NCBI GenBank assembly: GCA_003864495.1
Contig: ML133465.1
Coordinates: 743,163-807,162 of the forward strand
Reading direction: 5' to 3'
Length of the DNA: 64,000 nucleotides
Source of the DNA: Nemopilema nomurai
Taxonomy: Eukaryota; Cnidaria; Scyphozoa; Rhizostomeae; Rhizostomatidae
Both the position numbers and the translations under genes were made by a program. This document shows positions 24,755 to 38,491 of the stretch, piece after piece. Position 1 is the stretch's first letter; each line of letters opens with the position of its first letter. The notes below the pieces were generated by a model. It saw only the letters and a program-made list of their open reading frames with translations, had not been told where the DNA came from and ran no database searches.

Positions 24755-25269
24755 GTACATTTTAGAGATTCAATAATACATAACTCGTAAAACCAGATAA
24801 ATTATAAATTGTTCAAATAGAATCTCAGTATAGCCTTCTTTTGAATATCATTTGCCTTTTTCACAAGATGTAGTTAGTTTTTCTCAAAATTTATTAATAT
24901 AGGCCCAATGCTTTATTTGCTAAATATATCGAATCTTCTTGAATCAAATTGGACATGAAAGTAAAAGATAATGTAAGCTTAAAACGTAAACATGTCAAGA
25001 AAAATTACAAGCCAGAGGTGACCAAACTACTGCCCAAGTCCAAAGTCTCCTGCTGACCCAATAATCATTGATACAGTTTTGCCTGAATACCACAAGCTTA
25101 CCACAACAATACCCCGTTCGTCACAGGGCATTTGTTTCTTGACAGCCTCAATACCTTTTCCTATGTAAGAATTTATAAACAATTTCAAGACTTTTTTCAA
25201 ATCTGGGCTTCATTAGTAAATGAATAATGAACCTTTAAGCATTCTCTAAAAAATATCTTGTTTTGACAG

Positions 25270-25392
25270 ACATTGACGAATGCAACAAAGGAACTCATAG
25301 CTGTCACGAGAAAGCACATTGCACCAACAACCATGGTTCATATTCCTGTCATTGCCAAAGTGGATATTTTGATTTTGGCGAAGATTGCATAC
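25270..25392 (+). CDS. Gene B, cbEGF exon 2
   Basis: 123-base phase 1-1 exon with DIDECNKGTHSCHEKAHC and GSYSCHC, ending EDCI. Acceptor TTTTGACAG, donor GTAAGT. Identical in protein to gene A. Confidence 0.87.
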
Positions 25393-26739
25393 GTAAGTAA
25401 TACAATTGAGTAGCTGCATTTCCCTTAAAAGACCCAGAAGTCTTAGAACTGAATGTAAATTAACGGAGACGAAACGCAGCTTAGCTCAGAGGACTACATA
25501 ATCTAAAGGTAGAAACTCTTACCTATCCAATCAAAGTTGAGAAAACCAAATATTCACGTCGTCACTTCAAATATCGCTACCTTTTGTTTGATACAAGACA
25601 ATGTGGCTATCATGTGATCTCTTTGATCAAAGCTGCAATATGCACGCTTAAGATGAATTGAATTACAGTGGTTTTAAACTAGGTGATCTTTGTCCATTGA
25701 TTTATTGAAGTCATCTGGGCGCATATCGTAACCAACAGTAATTTGTACTATAATCATAATTATCTTTTAACAAGTCATACGCTATATGCAAGTAGTTTTG
25801 CATTGACATTAAATTATCAATAAGTAAAATCGTTGCCAAAAGAATAGTTTAGGAGTCGTAAAGTGCTCTACAAAATGATGAGCATGTAAGCATATAAGAA
25901 ATGCACTCTGTTAGTAACAGATTGGAATGATCTTTGTTAATCTCAGTTATTTTTGTTTATTGACGTGCCAACGTGTGTCACCGATAACATACTGCAGAAA
26001 AAAAATCTGGGTGTGACTCCTCAAAGAAAGCGTAAAGAATGCATTTTATGGCAAACAATTGATAAATGAATACCATTAAACCTAGATTATTAGTTAGTCT
26101 AGAAAACATCGCTTTGCTTGTATTATCCGGAATCGGAATCGGAATCATCGAAGAAAACAGTTCTGGAAGTTTAATTTTACCTCTGAATGGTTCTATGAAT
26201 AGGCAATGGTTAAATTCTTCTCTCAAATTCAATTACGAAGCATTGCGTTAGAATACATTAATTGTTATTGTAAAATATCAAAATATGGTACCCTTCTGCA
26301 CAAATAATGGCAATGCTTCATGAACTATGATAGTTGATAAAATGCTTCACCTTATTGGCACCATTTCGATTTTCTTTGATTACTAAGAACAACATTTGAA
26401 TAAGAAAAATAAGATAAACAAGCTATTAATGCTTAATTGGAAAAAAGCTCTGGAAGAAATGAGGTTTCTCATATTAATGGCTCTAATAAAAGAGGTAATT
26501 TTCAGTCGTTAAATGAAGAGATAAACACTATTTGATAAAAATTAAAAATTCCAGGCAATGTTTGAATGCAACATTATACCGCCGATCAAATGCAACAATG
26601 GGCATTAAAATAAAAATATACATAATTTGAATTTCTCGCTTTTCCATATAGTTCCTTCGCAAAAGCATTTTTTCTTTTCTCATCAAAGATATGTTCCGTT
26701 ATTTAAAAAAGCATTTTTATTCAAGTTGCATTATTTCAG
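25393..26739 (+). other. Gene B intron between EGF2 and FTP1
   Basis: 1.35 kb intron matching the gene A intron apart from a few SNPs and short indels (for example 25755, 26272, 26476 and 26547). Nothing else is recognised in it. Confidence 0.6.
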
Positions 26740-27159
26740 AAAATCTTGCTCTTGGGAAGTATGCCTCTCAGTCATCAACATATGATGGCCAAGATGCAGA
26801 AGGCCTTGCTAGCTTTGGAAACGACGGAAACTATGATGCGGAGTGGGCCTCGTGTGCTCTTACATTACAAGAAGTTTCTCCTTGGTGGCAAGTGGATCTT
26901 AACCGACCAAGAATAGTGGCAATCATCAGAGTCACATTTTGTCTACATGAATGGGATATGATTAATCCATTCAACATTAGTGTCGGAGGAGACAGTTCAA
27001 ATGGAGGACGCAACAACCAACTCTGCGTCAAGAATGGCAGCGCCAGTCGTTATAATATGACCCTGTTCCCCTGCCATACTCTTCCCATTGGTCGGTATAT
27101 AAGTGTATTTGTGAATCGCCTTGCTACTCTGAAAATAGCTGAGTTGGAAGTTTACAAAG
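26740..27159 (+). CDS. Gene B, FTP1 (F-type-lectin-like) domain exon
   Basis: 420-base phase 1-1 exon with the same 140-residue protein as gene A FTP1: ENLALGK, FGNDGN, SPWWQVDL, NPFNISVGG, GGRNN, GRYISVFV, ELEVYK. The domain is complete and followed by donor GTATGG. The classical fucose-contact His and Arg-x-Asp positions are replaced here too. Confidence 0.88.
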
Positions 27160-27764
27160 GTATGGTTTACTTACCTATACAACAATATGATTGCTTTTTT
27201 TCATTATAACATTATAAATTCAACTGGCCATGGTTTCTTTTTATTAACTTCAGTAATCTTTCCCACATTCAAAGTATGTCAAAGTATGTTGGACCATATC
27301 AATACCGCAAGCATTATCTAATGAAACTTGGTATACTTATGCAAATATTATCCTTATTGTTTCGCATCAGTTTTTTAGAAATGGTAAGAAACAGTTCTTG
27401 GCAAATTAACAAGACAGCTTCAGTAGTCAGTGATAGGTGAATCAATTCATACGCGAATGCAAGCGAGATTTCGATTTAAGTTGAAAGGTTTTATAATTGG
27501 GGTTGGCAATACTTAACTCATTTAAATGAATTTTCCTCAGGTCTTTTCAGTTAAGATGGATAAGGCAGCTGAAAAAAAATCATAAACTGCTCCATGCAAG
27601 AAAATTGCATCACTATAGCTTTAAAAAAGAAGCAGTTTTCTATAACACTTGATACTAGTGCGCAATACTGAACTTTCAATATTAATCTTCCTAGCATGAC
27701 AGTCCTTTCTATCAGAATTATCGTTTCAGATATTCATTAAGGGAGTATTTTCGTATCTATTCAG

Positions 27765-28222
27765 CTCAAAACATCGCTTTAAATATGCCGTCATCCCAAT
27801 CATCGACGTCCATAATCAATGAAGTCACGCAATTTGCCAGATTTGGAAATGATGGTAATATAACTGGGGACTGGGAAAGGTGCAGCATCACGGAGAATGA
27901 CGACATGCCCTGGTGGCAGGTGGATCTGACAAAGCAAGCAGCAGTGATAGCTGTGCGAATAAAGAGTGGTGTGACTTGGGATCCACTCAAGATCAATCCA
28001 TTTGATGTCAGTGTTGGAGACGATAGTTCGAATGGTGGACGAAACAATGCACTGTGTGTGGATGATGGAACCCTAAATGATGGATGGTTCAAGATCTTTT
28101 TTTGCCCGACGGTGCTGCATGGTCGATATGTGACTGTGTTTCTAAACAGAAAAGAGTTTCTTCAAGTTTGTGAAATTAGGGTTTATCGAAGGTACGTACT
28201 ATCTGAGTCTAACTCAATCTAA
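27765..28222 (+). CDS. Gene B, terminal FTP2 (F-type-lectin-like) exon, intact
   Basis: Enters in phase 1 after TATTCAG and stays open to TAA at 28220-28222. Landmarks are (A)QNIALNMPSSQSST, FGNDGNITGDWERC, MPWWQVDLTK, INPFDVSVGDDSSNGGRNN, LCVDDG, CPTVLHGRYVTVFLN and QVCEIRVYR, followed by a short unstructured tail. The His of the fucose motif is Ile in C-S-I-T. The Arg-x-Asp-Cys-Cys block is replaced by a Gly-Val-Thr-Trp stretch, with only the last basic residue (Lys before INPF) kept. The usual domain end is V-Y-G. Here GTTTATCGAAGG changes it to VYRR. It is the last exon of gene B, with AATAAA 15 bases downstream. Confidence 0.85.
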
Positions 28223-28234
28223 GTAATTCATCTA

Positions 28235-28240
28235 AATAAA
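28235..28240 (+). promoter_or_regulatory. Poly(A) signal AATAAA after gene B
   Basis: Canonical hexamer a few bases past the gene B stop; the same hexamer follows gene A at 14375-14380. The very short spacing implies a short 3' UTR if it is used. Confidence 0.4.
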
Positions 28241-31200
28241 ACGTCTGTGAAGTTAGCAGAGGCTTAGTCATTTCATAAGTCAAGCTCAAAAAATTTCAAC
28301 TCACTGTCTTCCCATCATCACTAGAGATTAAATCATTTTTGCTGTTTTTCTCCTGGCTTTTGTATTTCATTACTTCTTTACTTAACATTCGTGATGCTGT
28401 TCTCATCTTATACCAGAGTCTTTGACTACTTAATTTTACATCAGATGACTTGTAATACTACAACTTCATTTCACTTCCAGGCATTGGTGACTGAAAATGC
28501 TATCCTTGAGATGTTCTGAAATGTTCTGAGAGGGGTTCTGAAAGAATTCGTAAACTTATAGTTGAAGACCAAGTTGTTAAATACTGTGGATAGGTTTTGG
28601 CCAAACTAAATCAATTCATTATTAGCACTGCAAGTGTATTTAACTAGAAAGTAGAAAAATTATTTGTATGCATTCCTGTTAAATCTGAGTGCTGGTTATT
28701 CTTGCAAATCAATTGAAACCTTTATACTCGGTTAGCATTTCAAATACATTTCTCAATCTATAGCCACTTTTGTCAAGCCCTAATTAATTTGTTAGTGATT
28801 GTTGGTCATGTAGTATAAGTTTAGTGGTTAAAATCTTTATAAGCAACTCAGGGGCCCTGTCACAACACTTTTCACTTAGCATGCAATTTCAATATTTTAT
28901 AACAACATAACAATCACTGGCTGTGAATAATCTTTAATTGTCTACTATATATCTTCAGTGTCAAAAAGTTTCCTCTTATTGGATCTTTCAAGTGTTTTTT
29001 TTCATCTTGCATTCTGATAATAAGCTTGTGAGATTATTACAAGTGCCGTCTTATTAATTAAACTAAAATTTGCATCTACAACATTTTAGCTTGAAAACAA
29101 TTTCTTAGTTGTTCTGATGATTTTCTAGGCAAAATAATTTTTGTTTGATATAAAAAAAAACTATTTTGTAGCTATCCTTAGAAGTTTCTTTATATTCAAA
29201 CTTTGCCTTTTCAGTCTTTGCAGTAAATAAGTAAAAAAATTTTGTTTTTACAATTAACTTGATGTGCCGAGAAAGCATTGTTTGAACTTTTCTTTATCTC
29301 AAACAATTTTGATTGCTGTCACGTTCCAAATGTGTTTAGGGCCCAGGCGCACAGACAGTATTTTTGGCAACTCACATCTCCTTCCCAGGGGCAGTCTTTA
29401 TTCCCGCAAGTAAAGATTCAAAATCAGCGCAGGCTTGAATCAGTCTTTATGAATTCCTTTAATTAATGGAAAGGACTTTCTGTTTAACCTGCCCTTGGTT
29501 GTCGTACGTAAAGTTTCTACAGTACGCAACGGTATAAATGTAGAGTATGAATTTACGTGAATGGAACAGAAGCAGAAAGCAATAAACTTTCTTCTGCATC
29601 TTTGCGTGTAATAGTGAAATTTTTGGTTCTTCTTATCAATTATCTGGATTATATACTACAAACCTTAACGAAGAGGAATGAAATGTTCCATGACTTGAAG
29701 TTTTGAATTAAATGTACTAACCAATATGAAGATATTTTCTTTTGATTCAATGCTTTCATTGATTTCTTAACTTAGGATTATCCTGTGTCTTGTCCCTAAA
29801 GCACCTTTGCTTCAAAGGTTCTGCAAGTTCTTCAAAAGTTTTCAATGATTACTCTTTACATCTCCATAAGTGCATTTGTTAAAATAGAATAGTCCCGTTG
29901 CTACAAAAATTAACACAACAACATAGTTTTTCCGGTACCTACACAACAACGACATAATTATTTACGAATCGAGAAATATCACGTTTTATTGTGGGTTTCC
30001 CGATAATTATTACATTTTATTTTGCGTGAATCAACACCATTCTTACTATAAATCAGCTTAATCTGTATTATCCTACTATACATTTTTTTGAAATCTAATG
30101 AACTTTTCATTTTGCTTGGCATACATTAAATTCTTTAAAACTTTGGAAATGTAGTATTTGCTTGAATCTGAAACGACCAATCCTCACTTTATCAGAAACA
30201 TAACTAGCCTTTGAACATGAATACTGCACCTGAATGTCTGTGTAATAAAACAACGTTGAATCTGAATTGAACTTCACACTGTGTAATAAAACACTATGCA
30301 TCTTCGATGATCTTCTTTTAAGCTCCCCTTCCTAAGAATAGCTATGAGGTAGGCAAAAATTTTCACCCTAATTGCCAGTTTTTCTTTCTCTTCAATATTA
30401 AAAGGACCTTCGTGCACTGCCAAGCTTATGCAAGGGTGTAAATAAAAGTGAATTTCAAAAACTGTGTCACAAAATAGAGTTGATGGAGTGAACAATGCTT
30501 CCAAAGTTTGTTTACGTAGAATAAATGTACAGTGGACTTGTAGCCGACTGTCACGCGCTAATGTCTGCCATACAGTTATTGACTTCTCAATAACTTCGAA
30601 GTTCTTCTGCAATTAACTACTTTCAAAATAAAAAGAGATTGATGTCTTCTTTATATCATCTTGGTTACCTTGTTTTCTTTACTTTGCCATAGCTTTTAAT
30701 GATAAGTTCAAAATTCAATAGAATCTAGAGAACAAAGTCTGTACAAAATTTTTAGCTTTCTACGTTAATCTAAGATTATGGCAAACTCAACTCGACTTTC
30801 GACCAGTTGTTATTCTCTAAACAACCGTACACACTGACAACTATCTAAACTAGGAACAGGGAAATTGTGGTTCTTAGAAGATTAACATATTTATTCTTTC
30901 GTAATTATGTTCCGCTAAGTATGCACATGAAGCTATCATGTCGAAAGAAATCTCGCGAAGCTGTAAAAGTAATAAATAGGAAAAAAAGCGAGGAAGTGTG
31001 TTAAGCGTTTTATTTTGAGGTATGGTCGGCCTGCTTAGCTGTGATGCAAACAAAATATGGAAGAGTGAATGGAACAACTTTCGCTGCCGTTGCCTAGTTA
31101 CAAAGAAAAGTTTCTAAAGTAAACAGTGCTCAAAACTTTTATTAAACAGCCATTTGGAGATAATCAACGTTTTCATTAATTAATAGTTTTTGAAATGTTT

Positions 31201-32155
31201 TCCTAAGAATGTTTTTGTTTTGGATACAATTAGGAGTATTCGAGTGATTATTAAGAATTGTTTTGAAAGTACAGTCGATGGAATCAAATCAAATTAGCTT
31301 GTAAATGTAAAAGTCATATCGCTTGCACCTGTCCAATGGTTATGGAAGTTTCTTGAAAACGCCGGCTTAATGAGAGGAGGTTAAAAGTAGTTAAATGACA
31401 TGTCAGTGGCACTGTTCAATCAACTTATGATAGCTCTGTGCTAGACAGTTAAAATTTAGTGATAGTGCACACTTGTTAAAATTTGTAATCACTGTAAATC
31501 CACATTTACCAGAAATACCAGAATTGAATGGAAAGGTAATGTCGATCCACATTTAGATTCTGTTTAAAGAAAGTGAACAATCTATTCACAGAGTAAATAT
31601 TGTCAAGTAAAAAGTTGTTAATAGTTAGACATATTGGTACGAATTCTTTCTAAAATATCTGTCATTTTTTATGAAATGAAAGGGTCAAATTTGACGCCAT
31701 ATACCTTTGGGTATTGTTCTTCGGTTTTTTATAGATTATATAGACATCACGTCTTCTGTCACTTAAAAAACGTCAGTTTTCTCTATACATTTTTCATTTC
31801 ATACGGATTGCAAAATGTTTCAAACTTGAAGCCACCAAACCCAAAGTAACCTGGAAGATTATTTTAAACGTTTACGGATAATACAAGCTTACATCTTATT
31901 TTATGACAGCACATGCATGTTTGGAAAATACTCTACGGTTAATCCCATTCGTTCAATGCTATCTCTTGTTATTCATATTTAGCTGAACGAAATTGTTAGT
32001 TATTTGAAATTTCTCTTCTTGTCGTCAAAGAGAAAAAGAAACTTGCAATCGGTTTTTACACTTACAATCAGTCGTTCAAGAGCTCAGAAGTTATATTTGA
32101 GAAGTTGTGAAGATTATTTTAAATAAACAATGGTCAAAAGGGAGAAAAGGAAACT

Positions 32156-33527
32156 TCACATTCTGCAAAATAGAATATAATTCAGGTTACACCAAAAAAG
32201 ATTGATTAGTTGCTTAATAGTGCACAAGAATGGGACAAACGTGGTCAAACAACATACTTCCTTTTTTGGTCAAGGCCATAAGGGTGAAACAGTTTTTTCC
32301 TTTGTTGCTGAGTGAATTCAATGGCCAAGCTAATTATTTCCTTAAAAGCAAACTTAGTCGTTTGCTTTCAGATAACAATAGTTTTAGCAAAAACGTGGAA
32401 GAGCTGAAGAGTTGAACTTACTTTCTTGTAAAGCAGCAATTAATCATCAAAATATGAAAAAGATATGATATGATATGAAAAAAAAAATAATCAGCAAAAA
32501 GAAAGAAACGTTAATATTGTAAAGAAAAAAGTTGTTAGTAGTTAGACATATTGTTACGAATTCCTTCTAAAAAGATCTCACAGTTTTTTTATATAATGAA
32601 AGGGTCAAACTTGACGCAATAGACCTTTGGGTATTGTTCTTCGGTTTTTTTGTAAGATCTTGAGTCTGCAAACTTAAATTTCCATACAAATTTATTTGTC
32701 CAAATCCTTGAAGCGCTCCTCGTTTTCCTAGCTTTTCAATTTCCTTTAATTTCTCATAAAAGTTGTTGTAACTTACGAAATCGAAAGCAAATCTGCTGAG
32801 TCCGAATAATACAAGACGATTGAGCATAATAAAATTGAAAATAGGTCAATATGTTTACGTTATTGAAAAGAATTATTTTACTAGAATGTTACTCAAAACA
32901 CTGTTTGCTTTATATCTAGTCTTGCGCATTTCTTTGTTTACAAAAGTAATTGCCTAAAGCTAAAGAATTCTTTAATTTGAGTTAAATTTGTTATTGTATG
33001 AAAAATGCAAACTTCTTTTAAATTACAAAGACATTTAGAAGGGTATAGGCAACTTTAACTTAATCAAACAGCAAATTATTCAAGACAGCTAAGTGATATC
33101 TCACCAGTACAGAGCCGCTAAATTAATGAAAGGGATTATGGCCGACTCATTAAAAATGAAAGAACGTATAATTGTTTTGCTGAAAGTAAACGGTGATGGT
33201 AAGTTTTAATAGAATTGTGCATGTGTAGACCAACGATAGAGTCCAGCAAGAGCCAGTAGAGCTCGGTGCAGCTAGAACTGAATGTCTTGAAAGGTAAGCA
33301 TGAGTCTGCCTTTCTTTATGGGGCGAGTTTGTATTGCCAGTAAGCATGTAAGCACGAAAGTATCATTTTACTGTACGCAACTAAAATATATGTAATCAAT
33401 CAGCATCACAGATGATTAAACTTTATAGACGTAATGTAAGAAATTGAGGAAAAAGGTAAGGGACGCAAATTTTGCAAGAAGGCTGTAATAAGAATAGTTG
33501 TGTTTTATTTTCTAATGCTAATTTTGT
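32156..33527. repeat. Gap-flanking duplicate, left copy (1.37 kb)
   Basis: From TCACATTCTGC to the base before the Ns this block repeats the sequence that begins right after the gap. It shares with the right copy changes not seen in units 1 and 2 (for example AGCGCTCC near 32712 and GTATTGCC near 33331). It also has its own small differences, such as an extra T near 32295 and a missing T near 32661. Likely a contig end or second allele. Confidence 0.85.
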
Positions 33528-33881
33528 NNNNNNNNNNNNNNNNNNNNNNNNNNNNNNNNNNNNNNNNNNNNNNNNNNNNNNNNNNNNNNNNNNNNNNNNN
33601 NNNNNNNNNNNNNNNNNNNNNNNNNNNNNNNNNNNNNNNNNNNNNNNNNNNNNNNNNNNNNNNNNNNNNNNNNNNNNNNNNNNNNNNNNNNNNNNNNNNN
33701 NNNNNNNNNNNNNNNNNNNNNNNNNNNNNNNNNNNNNNNNNNNNNNNNNNNNNNNNNNNNNNNNNNNNNNNNNNNNNNNNNNNNNNNNNNNNNNNNNNNN
33801 NNNNNNNNNNNNNNNNNNNNNNNNNNNNNNNNNNNNNNNNNNNNNNNNNNNNNNNNNNNNNNNNNNNNNNNNNNNNNNNNN
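33528..33881. other. Assembly gap, 354 Ns
   Basis: An unbroken run of N. No sequence can be read here, and open frames across it have no meaning. The duplicated flanks suggest the true gap may be zero or negative in length. Confidence 0.99.
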
Positions 33882-35251
33882 TCACATTCTGCAAAATAGA
33901 ATATAATTCAGGTTACACCAAAAAAGATTGATTAGTTGCTTAATAGTGCACAAGAATGGGACAAACGTGGTCAAACAACATACTTCCTTTTTTGGTCAAG
34001 GCCATAAGGGTGAAACAGTTTTTCCTTTGTTGCTGAGTGAATTCAATGGCCAAGCTAATTATTTCCTTAAAAGCAAACTTAGTCGTTTGCTTTCAGATAA
34101 CAATAGTTTTAGCAAAAACGTGGAAGAGCTGAAGAGTTGAACTTACTTTCTTGTAAAGCAGCAATTAATCATCAAAATATGAAAAAGATATGATATGATA
34201 TGAAAAAAAAAATAATCAGCAAAAAGAAAGAAACGTTAATATTGTAAAGAAAAAAGTTGTTAGTAGTTAGACATATTGTTACGAATTCCTTCTAAAAAGA
34301 TCTCACAGTTTTTTTATATAATGAAAGGGTCAAACTTGACGCAATAGACCTTTGGGTATTGTTCTTCGGTTTTTTTGTAAGATCTTTGAGTCTGCAAACT
34401 TAAATTTCCATACAAATTTATTTGTCCAAATCCTTGAAGCGCTCCTCGTTTTCCTAGCTTTTCAATTTCCTTTAATTTCTCATAAAAGTTGTTGTAACTT
34501 ACGAAATCGAAAGCAAATCTGCTGAGTCCGAATAATACAAGACGATTGAGCATAATAAAATTGAAAATAGGTCAATATGTTTACGTTATTGAAAAGAATT
34601 ATTTTACTAGAATGTTTTACGCAAAACACTGTTTGCTTTATATCTAGTCTTGCGCATTTCTTTGTTTACAAAAGTAATTGCCTAAAGCTAAAGAATTCTT
34701 AATTTGAGTTAAATTTGTTATTGTATGAAAAATGCAAACTTCTTTTAAATTACAAAAATTTAGAAGGGTATAGGCAACTTTAACTTAATCAAACAGCAAA
34801 TTATTCAAGACAGCTAAGTGATATCTCACCAGTACAGAGCCGCTAAATTAATGAAAGGGATTATGGCCGACTCATTAAAAATGAAAGAACGTATAATTGT
34901 TTTGCTGAAAGTAAACGGTGATGGTAAGTTTTAATAGAATTGTGCATGTGTAGACCAACGATAGAGTCCAGCAAGAGCCAGTAGAGCTCGGTGCAGCTAG
35001 AACTGAATGTCTTGAAAGGTAAGCATGAGTCTGCCTTTCTTTATGGGGCGAGTTTGTATTGCCAGTAAGCATGTAAGCACGAAAGTATCATTTTAGTGTA
35101 CGCAACTAAAATATATGTAATCAATCAGCATCACAGATGATTAAATTTCATAGACGTAATGTAAGAAATTGAGGAAAAAGGTAAGGGACGCAAATTTGCA
35201 AGAAGGCTGTAATAAGAATAGTTGTGTATTTATTCTAATGCTTAATTTTGT
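33882..35251. repeat. Gap-flanking duplicate, right copy (1.37 kb)
   Basis: Restarts at the same base as the left copy and continues past the point where the left copy enters the gap (AATTTTGT at 35244-35251) into the normal unit sequence. Removing one copy plus the gap brings the unit 3 spacing back to the ~13.85 kb of the other units. Confidence 0.85.
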
Positions 35252-38101
35252 GTGATCCGTAAATCTTATATTTAAAAAAAAGTTTAGCATTTAAAAGAAA
35301 CTTTAAAAACTTCAACAAAAGGTGGAGCTTGTGTTAGGCTTTTTTGTGTTTGACTTTTTGTCTGAGTCAAATTTCAACGAACTATTTGAAACTTGTCAAT
35401 AAACAAACTGTTGCTTTTATGCCTCATGCTTTATGCTTAGTAGCCTTGCAACATTTCAGAACATATTTACGCTAATATTGGAAAATCATGCTTATATTTA
35501 ATCAATACATAAACTTTTGCATTTGAAATCTGTTTGACTCAGAGCAACGTTTAAAGTATGTATTTAGAAAAGATGAGTAGAAAACTTTCAATTCAATTAA
35601 TATCATTGATTAACTGGAAAAGTATGAATATCTAAACCGTTTGAAAGAATGGGTGATAGTTAAGATTCAAAGACACATCTTTACATTGCCTAAAAAGTTT
35701 TGCATAGCATTTTCTTTACAGGTGCCTCTCTATTTTGTCTTCTGCTACATCCAGTTAACATTGGTAAGTACAATTTCGGCTTCTGCAGTTTCGACATCAA
35801 TGAGTGCATAAAATGAGTACATAAAGTTAATTACTAATTCAAGGTACTGCTCGAGAAGTTTTACAATTGTATTGATAGTAACACCAATAAATTCACAGTT
35901 TTGGATCGCAACCTTGAAATAGGAATGGGATTTTCCATTAAAACTCTTTCTGTCCACAAAGCATGGGATTTTCCATTAAAAAATAGACAGACTCAAAAAC
36001 GCCTGGTGGAAAGACAAACTAGCTTGCCCAATCATACGAAAATTTCCGTCACTGTATATTTTGGCACAATCTGGATTCTCCAAAAGATGTTGTCATATAG
36101 CCGAATCATAGTTAACTTGGGCATTGCTTTTTTTACAATTTCGACGGGCTGCTCTTATTCTGCAGACGTTTTGGTCCTTATGCTCGTGGGAACATGCTGT
36201 TTTATCTATCCTTTAATCTTTGAGTAGTGCGTCCGTTAAAGTATGTTGTTAAGGAACGTTTTTTTCCATTACAACCAATCATGTGCTCTTCTTATCACCC
36301 TCTAGTGTTTTCGATCCGCAACTGGCTATGTTTTTTGTCAGATTTTGGTTATTTTTCGACGTTTGCATTGTCCGAGAAGCGTCGGACTAAAATGCACTTT
36401 TAGTATAGAAAACTGGTCCCGCAATTTCTAGCCATACTGAAGTTTTGTGACGCAAAGCATTTGTTCACACACAACAGCACTTTCTTTGACAAGTTTCATG
36501 AGTGTGCTAGCTGGGCCAAGTTTCTATCAACTTCAACCACAGTGAACAGGAATTCAATGGTTAGAGAAAATACAAATTTAAAGGCTGAAGATAATTTTAT
36601 CTGAGGCACTCTGGTTGCAATCTCATCTTATGTCATCTAAAGTTCTATTTTAAACAGCACAGGCATTGCAAGTGAGGTTTTTTGTTGCTGAATTAGAAAA
36701 TGAGGCAGATTCGCCATGATATAAACTTTCCTTTGTTTAAAGGAGAACTGACACGCAAAAATAACTTGGGCTTATTCTATGCAAAATTTATCGCTGACTT
36801 CAAATCTGGAAAAAATTTTCTACTTAGAATTGCATTTTTTCTGACATTTGCCCTTTTATTCGTCAATTACGTGTTGAAGCAATAGCCAAAAGACAAACGA
36901 AATCTAGTGGAGACGGCGGTAAAAGCGATCCTGCAACATGCTTTGGGAGCAGAAATATGAATTCAAGAAAAACGGGTTGACGGGACCTGCGAGTGTGACT
37001 AAAAAATAATTTCACCGAACTTGGTTATCATATTTTAACAGTGGTTGAGACACTAGGGAATAACCTAGTCTTGCAATAAGACCACCCCCCACCCAAGTCA
37101 AAAGTGTTTTCAAAAGAAGATAATGCGCCAGTTGATATTCCTATGACAGCTAAACAGCTTTTTCTTCAAATAAGAAATCAAGTTCTTGCCTAAGAGCTAA
37201 GAGCCTATTTCGTAAATCCAGATTTTTCAACAGCCTTAAAGGTAATTCGCGAAACCCTTCGCACCCGGTGAAAATGGCATATAATCCGCACAAGTGCGAC
37301 TTTCAACCCGTTTTTCCTATTTAATATCACAACACAGTTAACGGGTTTGAAACATAAAAAACAATCATATAATGCTACATTGATAATGAATAACTTGCAG
37401 TTCCGTTTAGGGCATTATAGGCATTTCAGCGAATTAGGCCATACAGGCAAAGAAGTCTGGACGAAGACGCCTCGATCTGAAATGAAATTCTAGTTTTACG
37501 ATACCTGATCCCATTTAAATTGTAGCAATGGCAATGTTTTTAATATAAACTCTATATCAATTTGTACTTCCAGTCTGTTCTTTGTTCATAATATCGTCAC
37601 TGTTGAGCCATGGGACGACTGTCTGCCCAAGCGGCAGCGCTGGTTGGTAGCAAAAACTCAGACGGTTGAAATTTTCCATTTGTTTCAAAATCAGTGTAAT
37701 AAAACTCCAATTCAGATATGTGTCAAAAATGCAAAACTAGCTTCTTTCAGATGCACAAAATAAACATTTGTCCACAGCATTTTCTAAAAAGTTACTATAA
37801 AGAAACAATGCATGCTGAGAACATGTCACTTGTGACGTCAAAGATGATCGTCCACTCTTGACGATTTTCGTCTCGAGTCTCAAGTTGTCGGAACAGTTTT
37901 CGTTTCTCAACTTAAAACGCATGTATTTCAAAAACGGTAACTGTGACTTAGAAATATTTTCCGATCCCGGAATTTGCTTGTCACAAACTACCGTTTTAGC
38001 CAACCATCTTTTTGCGTTCAGTTCTCCTTTTATATATATTCACAATAATATATATTCACAATATTTTCCTTCGTTTCATTGTCCTATTTACCTTTTTGTA
38101 G

Positions 38102-38161
38102 ACTGTCTGTTTCATGGAAACAATTCAAAACAACGAACAAACAAGTCATGTTATTGCAGCT
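38102..38161 (+). CDS. Gene C, candidate small 5' exon
   Basis: 60-base phase 1-1 candidate with acceptor TTTTTGTAG and donor GTGAGT. Coding changes against gene A are Val to Leu and Ile to Thr; the frame remains open. Another open frame over the same bases starts at 38114 with METIQNNEQ. Genes A and B have a stop in that frame, so I favour the phase-1 reading. Confidence 0.33.
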
Positions 38162-38491
38162 GTGAGTACAACAAACGTGGTAATCAAAGACCTTTATCTT
38201 GTCAACGCAATAATGCAATCGGTTGAGAGCTGTTCCGACGCTGATAAGTTGTCCGTCATATGTACTATGCATCACAATGAGTTAACGCTAAAATTGTAAG
38301 ATGCTAACACCTCAAAACCTTCAGAGTTAAGCAACTTGATTTCCAACTTTCATCGATCTAGTTTTCGATTTTCTGTGACGACAGTTGTGTTTATTTTCAC
38401 TAAAATTACACCTCTTCTTTCTAGAGATAAGAATAGAATAAATACAAAAGCATTTAAAATTCTTTCTTAAAATAATTGTTTGTCTTCCTAG

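Larger units (their letters stand above)
13910..27764. repeat. Tandem unit 2 of the array
   Basis: Starts at the FTP2 exon of gene A and ends just before the FTP2 exon of gene B. It is almost identical to unit 3 from its first base through about 36.6 kb of the window, differing by scattered SNPs and many one-base homopolymer indels. Against unit 1 it is almost identical from about 16.4 kb on. Confidence 0.88.
28223..38101. other. Intergenic DNA between genes B and C
   Basis: Third copy of the long intergenic stretch, interrupted by the N gap and the gap-flanking duplication. It follows unit 2 nearly exactly to about 36.6 kb and then accumulates substitutions. TGACGTCA is kept at 37833-37840. 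No gene is recognised in it. Confidence 0.6.

Noticed and set aside
33472..33931. Open frames running through the N gap on both strands
   Set aside because: They consist of translated Ns and carry no information.
36700..36885. 61-codon frame with a hydrophobic C-terminus in unit 3
   Set aside because: Units 1 and 2 lack the ATG and differ at several replacement sites. There is no further support.
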